Below the pieces are notes generated by a model. The model was not told where the DNA came from and ran no database searches. It saw nothing but the letters and a program-made list of their open reading frames with translations. A DNA stretch of 18,566 nt from Candidatus Krumholzibacteriia bacterium (GTDB lineage Bacteria > Krumholzibacteriota > Krumholzibacteriia > LZORAL124-64-63). Positions 1 through 8,602 of the stretch are shown here, one piece after another. Numbering within the stretch: the stretch's first letter is position 1; every line of letters begins with the position of its first letter. The position numbers and the translations under genes were made by a program. The DNA is taken from contig JAUUYW010000020.1 in assembly GCA_030590265.1 (NCBI GenBank), positions 1 through 18,566 of the forward strand, read 5' to 3'.

Positions 1-1983
1 GATGGCATGGGTCAAGTGAATGGAGCCGATGTCTTCACCCAGATAGGGGCTGATGATGGCGGTGCGGGATCCGTTTTCGTAATTGACCTGGGGCCAATCG
101 GCTGAATCGGTATAACTTTCCCCGGTGCAGGCCAAAACTGCACTGTCATCGTCCGTCAGGTATGGCTCTTGATTCCAAAGATGCCACCGGGTATTGGTGG
201 GTCCCTGAGAAAAATCCTGTTCCCAAAAAGTACAACCCGGACTGTTGAAATCAAAAGCATTTGCATCGTTGAGCCAGACCCAGGGGCGAATTTCCGCCAG
301 CAATTCTTGCCCATCGGCATAAAAATGGAAGCTGAAATGGGTGGTCGCCCCTTCAGCCGGATTGTCCGGACCCCAAAAAAGAACAGGCTCCTGGGGTGTC
401 CAAACACCATCCACGTCGGTCATGGTAAAAGCGATTGATTGGGCTCCGCCGGAAAATTCCCCACCACCATCGCCAAGCAGATCAATCAGGCAGATCAGCT
501 GTGAAATGTCCTGACCAAATGAACGAGCCGACAAGATCAATTCATTGGTCGCTGCAACGGGAATGGCATAATCCAATAGCAAACTCTGGTCGGCCAGGGT
601 ATCGGAAACTTCCATGGTCAGGAAATTTCCAAGGGAGGTGATTTCCTCCAGGCTGACATTTGATGGTCCGTGGTACCCTCCTGAGCCCGGCTGGGTTGTC
701 GGAGTCAGGGAATTGATCCCTAAGGGGCCAGGGAAACTGTCCTCATCCCGGCCGTCGTCATTCCCTTGCTCCAGTCCCCGGTCGTTGTCGGCCTCTACCA
801 GGCGAACGCGCAAATGATATTGCCCCGGGCCATCGGCAATGTATGAGCCATCAGGAACATTTTCGTCCACGTGGTAGACCAGCATTTGGCCCTGTGGAAG
901 TCCGGCATCAAAAGGTGCGGAGGCGGCAGGGTCCCTGGTTTCCAGGAGAAAAAATTCCCTGCCCAAGGTTCCCTCTGACCAAACTTGAACCGTGGGGAAT
1001 CCTTCACGCCAGGGCCTCAACTCAAACGGCGACCCCATGTGGCCCGGCGCACGCGTGGCATCAACCCACCCAAGCTGCAGACAAGTGTAGGCATCAGGCA
1101 AAGCCGGGTTGAGTCCGCCTCCGGTGCCAAAGGCTCCGGAAGCCATCAAGCTGAAGCGACCCAAACCACCGAGAGAACGAATATCCCCTCCTCCTTGCTC
1201 AGGCACCAAAAGAGGGTCGTAACGGTCTTCCATACCCAGGAGGTGGCCCGTCTCGTGGGCCCAGATCCCCAAACCGCTTTGCAGGCTGGCCACGGCATAA
1301 AAGGCAGCTTGCACGCCACCACTTTCAACCGCTGGTTCGATAAAGAATTGAAGGGGTTGGATCAGGCCGTTCAGAGGATCGTTTTCCTGGCCTGGTGCGG
1401 AATGCAGGATGAGAATCCCATCCACCTGGCCATCATCATCTTCAGTGCCGGGCAAGCCATCGGGACCATCGTTGTCCAACTTGCGAAATTCCAATCCCTG
1501 CAGGGCAACAGCGCTGATCGCTTCGGTGGCCAGGGCCCGGGTGCGACTGAAACCATGCAGGCCGATGTCTGAATAGTGAGATCGTTTTCCGGTCAACTTA
1601 ATCAGTGGAGCGAGGGTGATATCCATCATGAGCTTCTGGTCGGAAGCTACCTGGAAATAGTTGACCAGGGTTTGGTCTCCAGAGCCGGAAAGTTGGTTCG
1701 ATAGCTGATAGTTGGGATCCCAGTTGGCAGGCAGTCTGGCGTCGGAAAAATCGACGGGGATGACAAGAAGTCCAAATTGGGCCGGTGAAGACAACTCTGT
1801 TTTGGCCTTTTGCAGAGTCAGGGAGGCGGATCGTCTGGCTTGTCTCCTGCGATGCAATTCCGCTTGATCGTCAAGATCGTCGGCCAGTGAAAATCCGGGA
1901 AGCAGAAGTGCCAAGAGGAAAATAACCGGACAAAGCCGGCTTCCGAAGGTGGACGGAGTGGAAATTCTAGATCTGATGTTCAT
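1..1983 (-). CDS. Secreted M6-family metalloprotease (immune inhibitor A-like), 3' end beyond window
   Basis: The minus-strand frame is open for 661 codons from the ATG at 1983 to the window edge, so the C-terminus is missing. Residues 1-34 look like a Sec signal peptide: arginines, a hydrophobic core near residues 19-33, and likely cleavage after FSLA. The zinc site HETGHLLGMED at residues 243-253 fits the M6 pattern HExxHxxGxxD (ligands H243, H247, D253; catalytic E244). A Met-turn-like SLMASG follows about 35 residues later, and a downstream segment with LLETRD and MLVYHVDE matches the end of M6 catalytic domains. The remainder looks like beta-sandwich domains. Inferred role: an exported zinc endopeptidase for extracellular protein degradation. 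It lies 63 bases after purH and could be read from that operon. The only Shine-Dalgarno close to the ATG is AGGA with very short spacing, so the start is likely but not certain. Confidence 0.88.
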   Translation of the reverse strand, partial: MNIRSRISTPSTFGSRLCPVIFLLALLLPGFSLADDLDDQAELHRRRQARRSASLTLQKAKTELSSPAQFGLLVIPVDFSDARLPANWDPNYQLSNQLSGSGDQTLVNYFQVASDQKLMMDITLAPLIKLTGKRSHYSDIGLHGFSRTRALATEAISAVALQGLEFRKLDNDGPDGLPGTEDDDGQVDGILILHSAPGQENDPLNGLIQPLQFFIEPAVESGGVQAAFYAVASLQSGLGIWAHETGHLLGMEDRYDPLLVPEQGGGDIRSLGGLGRFSLMASGAFGTGGGLNPALPDAYTCLQLGWVDATRAPGHMGSPFELRPWREGFPTVQVWSEGTLGREFFLLETRDPAASAPFDAGLPQGQMLVYHVDENVPDGSYIADGPGQYHLRVRLVEADNDRGLEQGNDDGRDEDSFPGPLGINSLTPTTQPGSGGYHGPSNVSLEEITSLGNFLTMEVSDTLADQSLLLDYAIPVAATNELILSARSFGQDISQLICLIDLLGDGGGEFSGGAQSIAFTMTDVDGVWTPQEPVLFWGPDNPAEGATTHFSFHFYADGQELLAEIRPWVWLNDANAFDFNSPGCTFWEQDFSQGPTNTRWHLWNQEPYLTDDDSAVLACTGESYTDSADWPQVNYENGSRTAIISPYLGEDIGSIHLTHAI

Positions 1984-1995
1984 TTCCTGTTGAAC

Positions 1996-2029
1996 CCGGT
2001 CCGGGAAAGAGAGTTCCTCCCCGGACCGG
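1996..2029 (+). terminator. Ten-base-pair hairpin with T-run, pointing against the flanking genes
   Basis: CCGGTCCGGG (1996-2005) pairs perfectly with CCCGGACCGG (2020-2029) around a 14-base loop. On the plus strand seven T residues follow at 2030-2036, the shape of an intrinsic terminator for plus-strand transcription. Both neighbours are on the minus strand, where the hairpin is preceded by A residues and not followed by T residues. It may block antisense transcription into purH, or act as a leader hairpin before the protease start. The structure is certain; the function is inferred. Confidence 0.5.
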
Positions 2030-2046
2030 TTTTTTTAGGTGACAGG

Positions 2047-3585
2047 TCAATGGTTGAAGTGGCGGCGACCAGTCAGGATCAACGTCACCCCAAGTTTTTC
2101 AGCAGCTGCGGCCACTTCATCATCCCGAATACTTCCTCCAGGTGCGATGATGGCCCGGGCACCGGCCTCAGCCAGTTTCTCGATCCCATCGGGGAAAGGA
2201 AAGAAGCCGTCGGAACCTGCCACACAATCTTTCAAATCCAGGTTCTGGTTGCCCGCTTTGAGGACCGCCAACTCGGTGCTGTCCACCCGACTCATCTGGC
2301 CAAAGCCCAATCCCAGGGTGGCATGCAGGTCCCCCAGGACGATGGCGTTGCTCTTGCCGTGTTTGCAAATCTTCCAGACCATTTCCAGGGCGGTCCTGGT
2401 TTCCGCATCAGGTTCAGGACCGGCAACCACTTTCCACTCGGCCAGCTCACTGAAACCTTCATCCTCATCCTGTTTGAGAACCAGTTGTCCCCAGGATCTG
2501 GTTTTTCCATGAGTTACAGACAGAAAAGTGGGGATATCCGCCGTGAGCACCCGGACATTCTTTTTCCGGGTGAGTTTGGCCAGGGCATCCTCGGAAAAGC
2601 CAGGTGCCACAATGATTTCGAGGAAACGTTTGGCAAGAATTTCGGCGGTGGCCAGGTCAATGTCCCGGTTGAAAGTAAAGACCCCGCCAAAGGCCGAGAC
2701 AGGATCGCAGATCAAAGCCCGCTGCAGCCCCACAACCCCGGCACCCAAACCAAAGCCACAGGGGTTGGTATGCTTGAGAATTCCGCAACAGGGTTCCTGA
2801 AAATCGCCCACAAGTTTCACAGCAGCCACAAGATCCACGATGTTGTTGTAGGAAAGTTCCTTGCCGCCATGTTGAGTGATGCCAAGGGCAGCCAGAGGAT
2901 TGTCCTTATCTTCGGATGCGGGCAAAACCAACTGGGCAGCCTGATGAGGGTTTTCACCGTATCGAAGAGCAATGCCATCGGTTGGTCCGACTAATTTTTC
3001 CAACCAGCCGGCGATGGCGTCATTGTATTGTTCTGCCCGGCGGAAAGTTCGAGCAGCCATTTTTTGGCGGAAGGCCAACTCCGTGCCACCGTCGTTGTTT
3101 TCCAGTTGCTCCAGAAACTCATCGTAGTAATCAGGATCACTGACGACGGTCACTCGGGAGAAATTCTTGGCGGCGGCCCTTAGCAGAGTGGGCCCGCCAA
3201 TGTCGATGCTCTCCACAGTTTCCGCGTCAGATGCCTTGCGCAGCAAAGTCTCTTCGAATTTGTAAAGATTGACCACCACCACATCAATGGCTTCGATGCC
3301 CAATTTTTTGGTTTCGGCAAAGCTTTCATGGCTGGGGCCCAGAATGCCGCCAAGCACCGCCGGGTGCATTGTCTTGACGCGGCCCCCAAAAATTTCAGGA
3401 TATCCTGTCAATTCACCGACTCCGGTGACGGGAATGTCTTTATCCCGCAAAAACCAGGCGGTTCCTCCGCTGGCAATGAGCTGATAGCCATGGTTGTGCA
3501 AGGCCCGCCCGACTTCTTCAAGACGTGTCTTGTCGGTGACGCTGAGCAGGGCCTTGCGTTGACCCTCTACAGGAATGCTTGCCAT
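2047..3585 (-). CDS. purH: Bifunctional AICAR transformylase / IMP cyclohydrolase PurH
   Basis: A 512-residue cytoplasmic enzyme for the last two steps of de novo purine synthesis: formyl transfer from 10-formyltetrahydrofolate to AICAR, then ring closure to IMP. The N-terminal cyclohydrolase (MGS-like) domain shows LLSVTDKT, LIASGGTA and GGRVKTMHP. The C-terminal transformylase domain has LRYGENPHQ, the catalytic-site KHTNPCG and the closing SIRDDEV and LTGRRHFNH. Length matches the usual 510-530 residues and no expected motif is missing. The ATG lies inside the end of purC (19-base overlap) with GGAGAGG ahead of it, so the two are probably translationally coupled. Cotranscription with purC from the promoter at 4534-4562 is likely. 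Confidence 0.98.
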   Translation of the reverse strand: MASIPVEGQRKALLSVTDKTRLEEVGRALHNHGYQLIASGGTAWFLRDKDIPVTGVGELTGYPEIFGGRVKTMHPAVLGGILGPSHESFAETKKLGIEAIDVVVVNLYKFEETLLRKASDAETVESIDIGGPTLLRAAAKNFSRVTVVSDPDYYDEFLEQLENNDGGTELAFRQKMAARTFRRAEQYNDAIAGWLEKLVGPTDGIALRYGENPHQAAQLVLPASEDKDNPLAALGITQHGGKELSYNNIVDLVAAVKLVGDFQEPCCGILKHTNPCGFGLGAGVVGLQRALICDPVSAFGGVFTFNRDIDLATAEILAKRFLEIIVAPGFSEDALAKLTRKKNVRVLTADIPTFLSVTHGKTRSWGQLVLKQDEDEGFSELAEWKVVAGPEPDAETRTALEMVWKICKHGKSNAIVLGDLHATLGLGFGQMSRVDSTELAVLKAGNQNLDLKDCVAGSDGFFPFPDGIEKLAEAGARAIIAPGGSIRDDEVAAAAEKLGVTLILTGRRHFNH

Positions 3586-4472
3586 TTTTTTGCCTCTCCG
3601 GGAAAGAGCAGTTCCAGCACTTCACGATATCTTTGGTAGGTCTTTTCCAGAATCTCACTGGGGATCTTCGGCGGCGGAGGCGAATGATCCCAGTCCAGGG
3701 TTTCCAGATGGTTGCGCAGAATTTGCTTGTCCCAGCTGGGAGGCTCCTGTCCGGGTACGTGCTCTTCGGCGGGCCAGAATCGACTGGAATCCGGAGTCAG
3801 CACTTCATCAATCAAGCTGATTTTACCGTCAATCATGCCAAACTCAAATTTGGTGTCGGCAAGAATAACTCCGAATGGTTCGGCATATTCAGCGCCGGAT
3901 TGGTAGAGTTTCATACTCAGATCCTGCAATGTGGCAGCATCCTCTTGCCCAATCATTTCCACCACGGTGGAGTAGGGAATATTTTCGTCATGCCCCTCAT
4001 CCTCTTTGGTGGATGGTGTGAACAGGGGTTCCGGCAATTTTCCGGCAAGGCTCAGGCCTTGGGGAAGTTGGTGGCCGCAAATGGTGCCATCCAGGCCATA
4101 GGATTTCCAGCCGGAACCGGCGATGTATCCCCGCACAACACATTCGACGGGGAAACGTTCTGCCTTCTTGACCAGCATGGACCGACCGCCAAGAGCCTCG
4201 GCATGTTGATTGAAAGGTGCGGGAAATTCCTGGGCATCGGCGGTAATCAGGTGATTGGGCACCAGCTCGGCAAAACGATCGAACCAAGCCAGACTCATGA
4301 CATTGAGCACGACACCGCGGCCGGGAACCACGTCATCCATGATCACGTCGAAGGCTGAAATGCGGTCGGTGGTCACAATGAGGAATTGATCCCCAAGGTC
4401 AAACATATCGCGGACCTTACCCTCGTAATCGGGGTTCAAACCGAGGTCCCGGGTGCTGCGTAAGGCTCCCAT
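3567..4472 (-). CDS. purC: Phosphoribosylaminoimidazole-succinocarboxamide (SAICAR) synthase PurC, long form
   Basis: It joins aspartate to CAIR with ATP to form SAICAR in de novo purine synthesis. Family motifs include EGKVRDMFDL near the start, RISAFDVIMDD, PVECVVRGYIAGSGW, ILADTKFEFG and the signature IDEVLTPDSSRFWP. At 301 residues it is the longer form resembling yeast ADE1 rather than the roughly 240-residue form of E. coli. The frame extends upstream to 4562, but the ATG at 4472 is preferred: it has AGGGGAG about five bases ahead, and homology begins just after it. It follows comEC after an 86-base gap that holds a promoter, and overlaps purH by 19 bases. Confidence 0.97.
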   Translation of the reverse strand: MGALRSTRDLGLNPDYEGKVRDMFDLGDQFLIVTTDRISAFDVIMDDVVPGRGVVLNVMSLAWFDRFAELVPNHLITADAQEFPAPFNQHAEALGGRSMLVKKAERFPVECVVRGYIAGSGWKSYGLDGTICGHQLPQGLSLAGKLPEPLFTPSTKEDEGHDENIPYSTVVEMIGQEDAATLQDLSMKLYQSGAEYAEPFGVILADTKFEFGMIDGKISLIDEVLTPDSSRFWPAEEHVPGQEPPSWDKQILRNHLETLDWDHSPPPPKIPSEILEKTYQRYREVLELLFPGEAKKWQAFL

Positions 4473-4533
4473 GAAACTCCCCTGTGGGTTGGGCCGGATT
4501 TGCCGGCCGGATAAAAATATTGAAGGAAAAACT

Positions 4534-4562
4534 ATCTTAAATCCGGCACCACCGGGTGTCAA
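4534..4562 (-). promoter_or_regulatory. Sigma-70-type promoter for purC-purH
   Basis: Reading the minus strand, a perfect -35 TTGACA (4562-4557) is followed after 17 bases by TAAGAT (4539-4534), which matches four of six positions of the -10 consensus. Transcription would start near 4527, leaving about 55 bases before the purC ATG. The -35 box overlaps the comEC stop, so purC-purH can be expressed independently of comEC. Read from sequence only. Confidence 0.55.
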
Positions 4563-7117
4563 GGCAACGGCGCCAAATGACCCTCCCTATCCTGTGATTT
4601 CCAGTGAATTTCTCCATTTTGAGCGAATTTCAGATGGATACTGCCTTCAAGGTCGGTCCGCACCACCGGAATTGTATCTCCTTCCACCACATAAAAACCA
4701 TGACTGGGATGACGATATCCATTGCCAACTCCACAACTGATCAGGATCAATTCCGGTGCGATAACATCCAGGAAAGGCTGACTCCCTGATGTATTGCTGC
4801 CGTGATGGCCGGCTTTCCAAACCCGGGTTTTCCCGCCAGGTCCCCCATTTTGAAGAAGCAGACTTTCACCTCCTTGTTCCAGATCGCCACTCCACAGGTA
4901 CTGAGTTCGGCCTGCTTTCTGCAAAGCCACAACAATGGAGAAGTCATTCTCATGAAATTTACCGGGCAGTTTTTGCAGAGGGTAGCGAATGACCAGGGAC
5001 CAGTCTTGCCAACGATGCAAAACTTCACCTTGGACAGGAAAACGCAAGGTGGTTCGGGCAGAATCAGGCAAGAGACACTTGTAAGCCCGGCCGGCAACCA
5101 GCCATTGCCCGACCTGGCATTCTTCAAGCATGATGCCGGATCCCCCTGTGTGATCAAGGTGACCATGGCTGAGGATGACCATTTCGGGATTCGCCAGGTC
5201 ATGGCGACGCAGCCAAGGCAAAATGGAACGGCTCCAGGGCCCACTAAGATCAGTGCCGGCAAATCCAAAACGACCGCCGTTGTCAATCATGGCTGTCCAG
5301 CCATCAGGAAAACGGACCAGTGAACCATCCCCCTGGCCCACATCGAATTGCCATACTTCAGGGCCGGTGATTCCCTTGTTCAAAAATTCCGGTTGGGTGA
5401 ACAGCCCCACTCCAAGGATTCCAACCAGGATTATCCAGCCCAGGGAAAATCGTCGTCCCAACTTCCCCAGAGATGTTTGACGCAGAGCTGCCAGGCAAGT
5501 GAAAGTTCCGCCCATCCAGGTAGCAATGATCAAGGGATTCGGATCGGGCAGGCCCATGTTCCAGCCGCCAGTCATGCCACCGGTCCCACCGACAATTCCT
5601 GCCAGGCCACGCAAAAGAAACCAGGCCAACGCACCCAGAAAATGACCGATGAGACCTCCCGGCACAAGCAACCCGGCAAGGGCCAAAACAATGAGCCAAA
5701 CGGCCAGGCCAAAGGTGGGAACGGCAATGAGATTGGCCAAAGGAGACAACATACTCAATCGTCCAAAAGCCGAGGCTGCCATGGGCAACGTAAACCACTG
5801 GGCGGAAAAACTGATGAACAACCCGCCCAAAACAAACCCCGCCATGCCTCGGCGGGGATAGCTGATGTTAGCCGAAAGGGACGTGAAAGCCAAAATTCCA
5901 CCCGCCGCCACATAGCTCAGACGCACCCCCGTATCCAAGACCTGATCTGGTTGCCAGATGGTGGTGGCCCAAAACAGAAGACCCAAAAAATGAAGGGGAC
6001 GGCCCAGTCGGCCAAAGGGCAGACCGGAGGTGGCCAGCAAGGCCAGTCCAGCGGCCCGAATCACACTTCCTGGAAGCCCTGTAAGAAGGGCATATGGTGG
6101 AAGAATGAGCCAAAGGAAAACCCATTTTTGCCAGGCCGAAATACCAATAATTTTTCCAGGAAGAAGAAAGAGTCCCAGCAAAACTCCCACATGCAAACCA
6201 CTGACAGCAAACAGATGTGCCAAACCCAGGTCCGAGAATGGTCCGCCTGCCGCTCGACTGGTCTTATCTTTTGCACCCAGCAGCACAGCCCCTGCGAGGG
6301 ATGATTCAAAAGGAGGTAAAACAGTTTTTAGGGAATTAAGAATATTTGATCTTATTGGCTCCAGGAAAATACGAAAGGCAGTGGCCACAGGTCTTTCACC
6401 TCGTGGAGCAAGACGGGTCAAAATTTTTCCACGCCACCAAATGCCCCTTCCTGCCAGGAAAAGTCGGTAGTCAAACATACCCGGCAAATCTCCCCTTCGG
6501 GGAACTGTAATTTTCTGGATGGTTGCCAAAAGTTCACCAGGCAAAGGGGCGCTTCCTTCGCCCACCAATAAAATCCCCTGCCCGCGTTTGGGTGGTTCTT
6601 CATTGTTTTCCGGTGACTCCAGGATTTCCAAACGAACCAGGACCGCAGGCGCCTGCCACTGCCCTCTCTTGCGAAGAGAACTCCACCCTGTTGTGCGGAC
6701 CAAGGATTGAACGGTCCAGGTGTTGACCTCTGAAGGAAACATGATTCCCGGGGCACTGGCTGTTTTGCGATGGCTTCGGTGCTGGGTTTCCGAGTAACCG
6801 GAAATCATCCCCAAAAGACAAACCAGAAACCAGATGAATCCAGCAACAACGGATCTTCCGGCGAAATTCAATCCCGCCGGCAACAGGGCACTCAGTAGCA
6901 CGGGCAAAGTTTTGAATTGCAGGAATAAACCAGGCAGAGCCGAGCCCCATTGGCCGAACATCCAGCCGCCAAAAGCAAAGGTTGTTAGATGGAGAATGCT
7001 CCAGGTCAAAGCCCAATGGCGAGGAGTGGGAAGGAGAAAAGAGGTTTGACTCGTCAGTTGGTGGATTTTTCCGGAAGCAGTTGACTGTGATCCCCTTCGC
7101 TGCTCCAGAAGTGGCAT
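4559..7117 (-). CDS. comEC: ComEC/Rec2 DNA-uptake channel with metallo-beta-lactamase domain
   Basis: An 852-residue polytopic inner-membrane protein that carries single-stranded DNA into the cytoplasm during natural transformation. Hydrophobic helices and the N-terminal DUF4131-like region (FDYRLFLAGRGI) come first. The competence domain then shows GLAHLFAVSGLHVG, followed by a long run of membrane helices. The C-terminal metallo-beta-lactamase-like domain has FDVGQGDGS, the metal motif HGHLDH at residues 651-656, WSGDLEQ and KAGHHGS. All expected motifs are present, so a nuclease-competent domain is plausible. The ATG at 7117 overlaps the end of the cyclase gene by 64 bases and has only a weak Shine-Dalgarno; the true start may lie slightly downstream. 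It probably shares the cyclase promoter. No other competence gene is visible here. Confidence 0.95.
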   Translation of the reverse strand: MPLLEQRRGSQSTASGKIHQLTSQTSFLLPTPRHWALTWSILHLTTFAFGGWMFGQWGSALPGLFLQFKTLPVLLSALLPAGLNFAGRSVVAGFIWFLVCLLGMISGYSETQHRSHRKTASAPGIMFPSEVNTWTVQSLVRTTGWSSLRKRGQWQAPAVLVRLEILESPENNEEPPKRGQGILLVGEGSAPLPGELLATIQKITVPRRGDLPGMFDYRLFLAGRGIWWRGKILTRLAPRGERPVATAFRIFLEPIRSNILNSLKTVLPPFESSLAGAVLLGAKDKTSRAAGGPFSDLGLAHLFAVSGLHVGVLLGLFLLPGKIIGISAWQKWVFLWLILPPYALLTGLPGSVIRAAGLALLATSGLPFGRLGRPLHFLGLLFWATTIWQPDQVLDTGVRLSYVAAGGILAFTSLSANISYPRRGMAGFVLGGLFISFSAQWFTLPMAASAFGRLSMLSPLANLIAVPTFGLAVWLIVLALAGLLVPGGLIGHFLGALAWFLLRGLAGIVGGTGGMTGGWNMGLPDPNPLIIATWMGGTFTCLAALRQTSLGKLGRRFSLGWIILVGILGVGLFTQPEFLNKGITGPEVWQFDVGQGDGSLVRFPDGWTAMIDNGGRFGFAGTDLSGPWSRSILPWLRRHDLANPEMVILSHGHLDHTGGSGIMLEECQVGQWLVAGRAYKCLLPDSARTTLRFPVQGEVLHRWQDWSLVIRYPLQKLPGKFHENDFSIVVALQKAGRTQYLWSGDLEQGGESLLLQNGGPGGKTRVWKAGHHGSNTSGSQPFLDVIAPELILISCGVGNGYRHPSHGFYVVEGDTIPVVRTDLEGSIHLKFAQNGEIHWKSQDREGHLAPLP

Positions 7118-8481
7118 TGGTTGCGGCCCAGATCCTTGGAGAGGAAAAGCATGGCGTCGGCTTTGCGGTACAGCTCAAAGGCATCAGCACCCGCATCCGG
7201 GAAGGTGACGGCTCCGAAGGAGAAGGTCACTGCCAAATCGATCAATTCACCCTGGTGCAAAATCTCTTGGCTGAAAGAGGCATTGACCAAACGGTCCATC
7301 ACCTCTCGAGCTGCTTCGAGGGGAGTGTCGGGAAGGATCAGGGCAAACTCTTCACCACCAATACGACAGACATGATCAATGCGCCGCAATTCATCTCGCA
7401 GGCGGCGTGCCACCATCTTCAAAACCCGGTCGCCGTTGTGGTGAAGAAAGCGATCGTTGACACTTTTGAAATGGTCAATATCACAAATAACAAGCGAAAG
7501 AGGTTGATTGGATCGTCTGGCTCTTTCCAGCTCCAATGTGAACTGGTTGTCGAAAAATGCACGGTTGTAGACCTTGGTCAGGCTGTCGGTGTGGATGCGC
7601 TGGTTCACTTCATGCTGATGCTGCCAACGCCGGGTGACAAAGCGGGAAAGTCGCTTGGCCAGGCGCAGCAGTGGTGTACGGTCCCATTCTTCATGGGCAA
7701 CCAGAAACAGCAGCCCTAGTTCATGGCCTGCATCGCTCGGGGAATTCTCATCAGAAGGTTTGATCAAGGGAACCGCTACAGCGGATGAGAAGGGCAATTC
7801 GGAAGAGTCCTCTGTGCCGAATTTTTGAATAAATTCTGGCAATTCATCAGGCGTTGGAATCCAGGCGGCATGAGTGGATTGCCGCACCGCAAGCCAGCCC
7901 GAGGCCAGGTCGGAACTGCTAACGGTGAAAATTCGATTCTGGTCGTCAGGAAGGATTTCATCTTCAAAAAGAAGAACGAACAAATCGAATTGAGGAGTGA
8001 ATTTTGCCAGCAATCTCAGGATACTGCTGAGGATGACTCCGGTTTCACCCGATTGGGGAAAGCCAATTTCCAGATCCTGGGCGTGTTCCATGGCCCCCAG
8101 CATCCCGGCAAAATCAGTCAGACTGGTTTTGTTTTGGGAAACAGGCGAGAGGTTCTCCCCCGCAGGAAATGGATTGCCCGGCAGTGGTGAACTGGCTTTG
8201 GGTGCGGGGAGTTCCCCCAGGGGATTCAGATTAATTAGCCGGTCGGTTCCTTTTATTATACAATAGGAGGAGTCCAGCCGGGATTGCCCTTCAACCGCAA
8301 CTCGGAGCAATACTCCCTGACGGAAAAGTTCCGAGACAATTTGCCGAGTGGCCGCGAGCAAGCGATCGCTGTTGCCAGCCGCCAGTGCACGCCGAATGGT
8401 ATGCCGAAGTCGAGGACCTGCTGCATCTATAGGCAGGTCCTCCATCAGTAATTTTCGCAATGCGGCTTCTTGATGTATCAT
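7054..8481 (-). CDS. GGDEF diguanylate cyclase with GAF-like sensory region
   Basis: A 475-residue, apparently soluble protein predicted to make cyclic di-GMP from two GTP. The C-terminal GGDEF domain begins near DSLTKVYNRAFF, contains CDIDHFKSVND and has the active-site loop GGEEF at residues 375-379. RRID (366-369) sits five residues before it and fits the RxxD inhibitory I-site, so product feedback is expected. The middle (about 130-300) resembles a GAF-like domain; the first 130 residues are not recognised. The frame can extend to a TTG at 8496, whose Shine-Dalgarno is only one base away; I prefer the ATG at 8481, though its ribosome site is also weak. It is the first gene of a minus-strand run leading into comEC, with a promoter directly upstream. 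What it senses cannot be read from the sequence. Confidence 0.93.
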   Translation of the reverse strand: MIHQEAALRKLLMEDLPIDAAGPRLRHTIRRALAAGNSDRLLAATRQIVSELFRQGVLLRVAVEGQSRLDSSYCIIKGTDRLINLNPLGELPAPKASSPLPGNPFPAGENLSPVSQNKTSLTDFAGMLGAMEHAQDLEIGFPQSGETGVILSSILRLLAKFTPQFDLFVLLFEDEILPDDQNRIFTVSSSDLASGWLAVRQSTHAAWIPTPDELPEFIQKFGTEDSSELPFSSAVAVPLIKPSDENSPSDAGHELGLLFLVAHEEWDRTPLLRLAKRLSRFVTRRWQHQHEVNQRIHTDSLTKVYNRAFFDNQFTLELERARRSNQPLSLVICDIDHFKSVNDRFLHHNGDRVLKMVARRLRDELRRIDHVCRIGGEEFALILPDTPLEAAREVMDRLVNASFSQEILHQGELIDLAVTFSFGAVTFPDAGADAFELYRKADAMLFLSKDLGRNQCHFWSSEGDHSQLLPEKSTN

Positions 8482-8524
8482 TTTCTTCGGGCGCAATCTC
8501 CAATTGCATTACGGGATGGTAATA

Positions 8525-8553
8525 ATTATGACATAATGTAAGGAAATAATCAA
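8525..8553 (-). promoter_or_regulatory. Sigma-70-type promoter with extended -10 for the cyclase-comEC unit
   Basis: On the minus strand TTGATT (8553-8548) and CATAAT (8530-8525) are separated by 17 bases. TG stands one base before the -10 hexamer, an extended -10 feature. Transcription would begin near 8518, 20-40 bases ahead of the candidate start codons. It lies only 17 bases from the plus-strand sigma-54 site, so the two divergent promoters may interfere. Confidence 0.6.
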
Positions 8554-8570
8554 GGCCTCCCCTTGAAATA

Positions 8571-8587
8571 TTGGCCCATGTCTTGCT
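8571..8587 (+). promoter_or_regulatory. Sigma-54 promoter for the lytic transglycosylase
   Basis: TTGGCCCATGTCTTGCT has GG (8573-8574) and GC (8585-8586) separated by exactly ten bases, a full -12 TTGCT and a -24 TTGGC. It follows the YTGGCACGrNNNTTGCW consensus apart from three positions between the two cores. Transcription would start near 8598, giving a leader of about 127 bases. A sigma-54 activator gene is present at 11713-13224. Promoter activity is inferred. Confidence 0.65.
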
Positions 8588-8602
8588 ATTTTCCTACAAG
8601 AC

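Noticed and set aside
1990..2994. A 334-codon plus-strand reading frame
   Set aside because: It lies entirely antisense to purH, which has complete family motifs, and its translation shows no recognisable domain.
4473..4562. Longer purC start at 4562
   Set aside because: The extra 30 residues lie over the purC promoter and lack a ribosome site; the ATG at 4472 has AGGGGAG.
5348..6304. A 318-codon plus-strand reading frame
   Set aside because: It is antisense to the membrane-helix region of comEC; its Gln/Pro/Lys-rich translation is what complemented hydrophobic codons produce.
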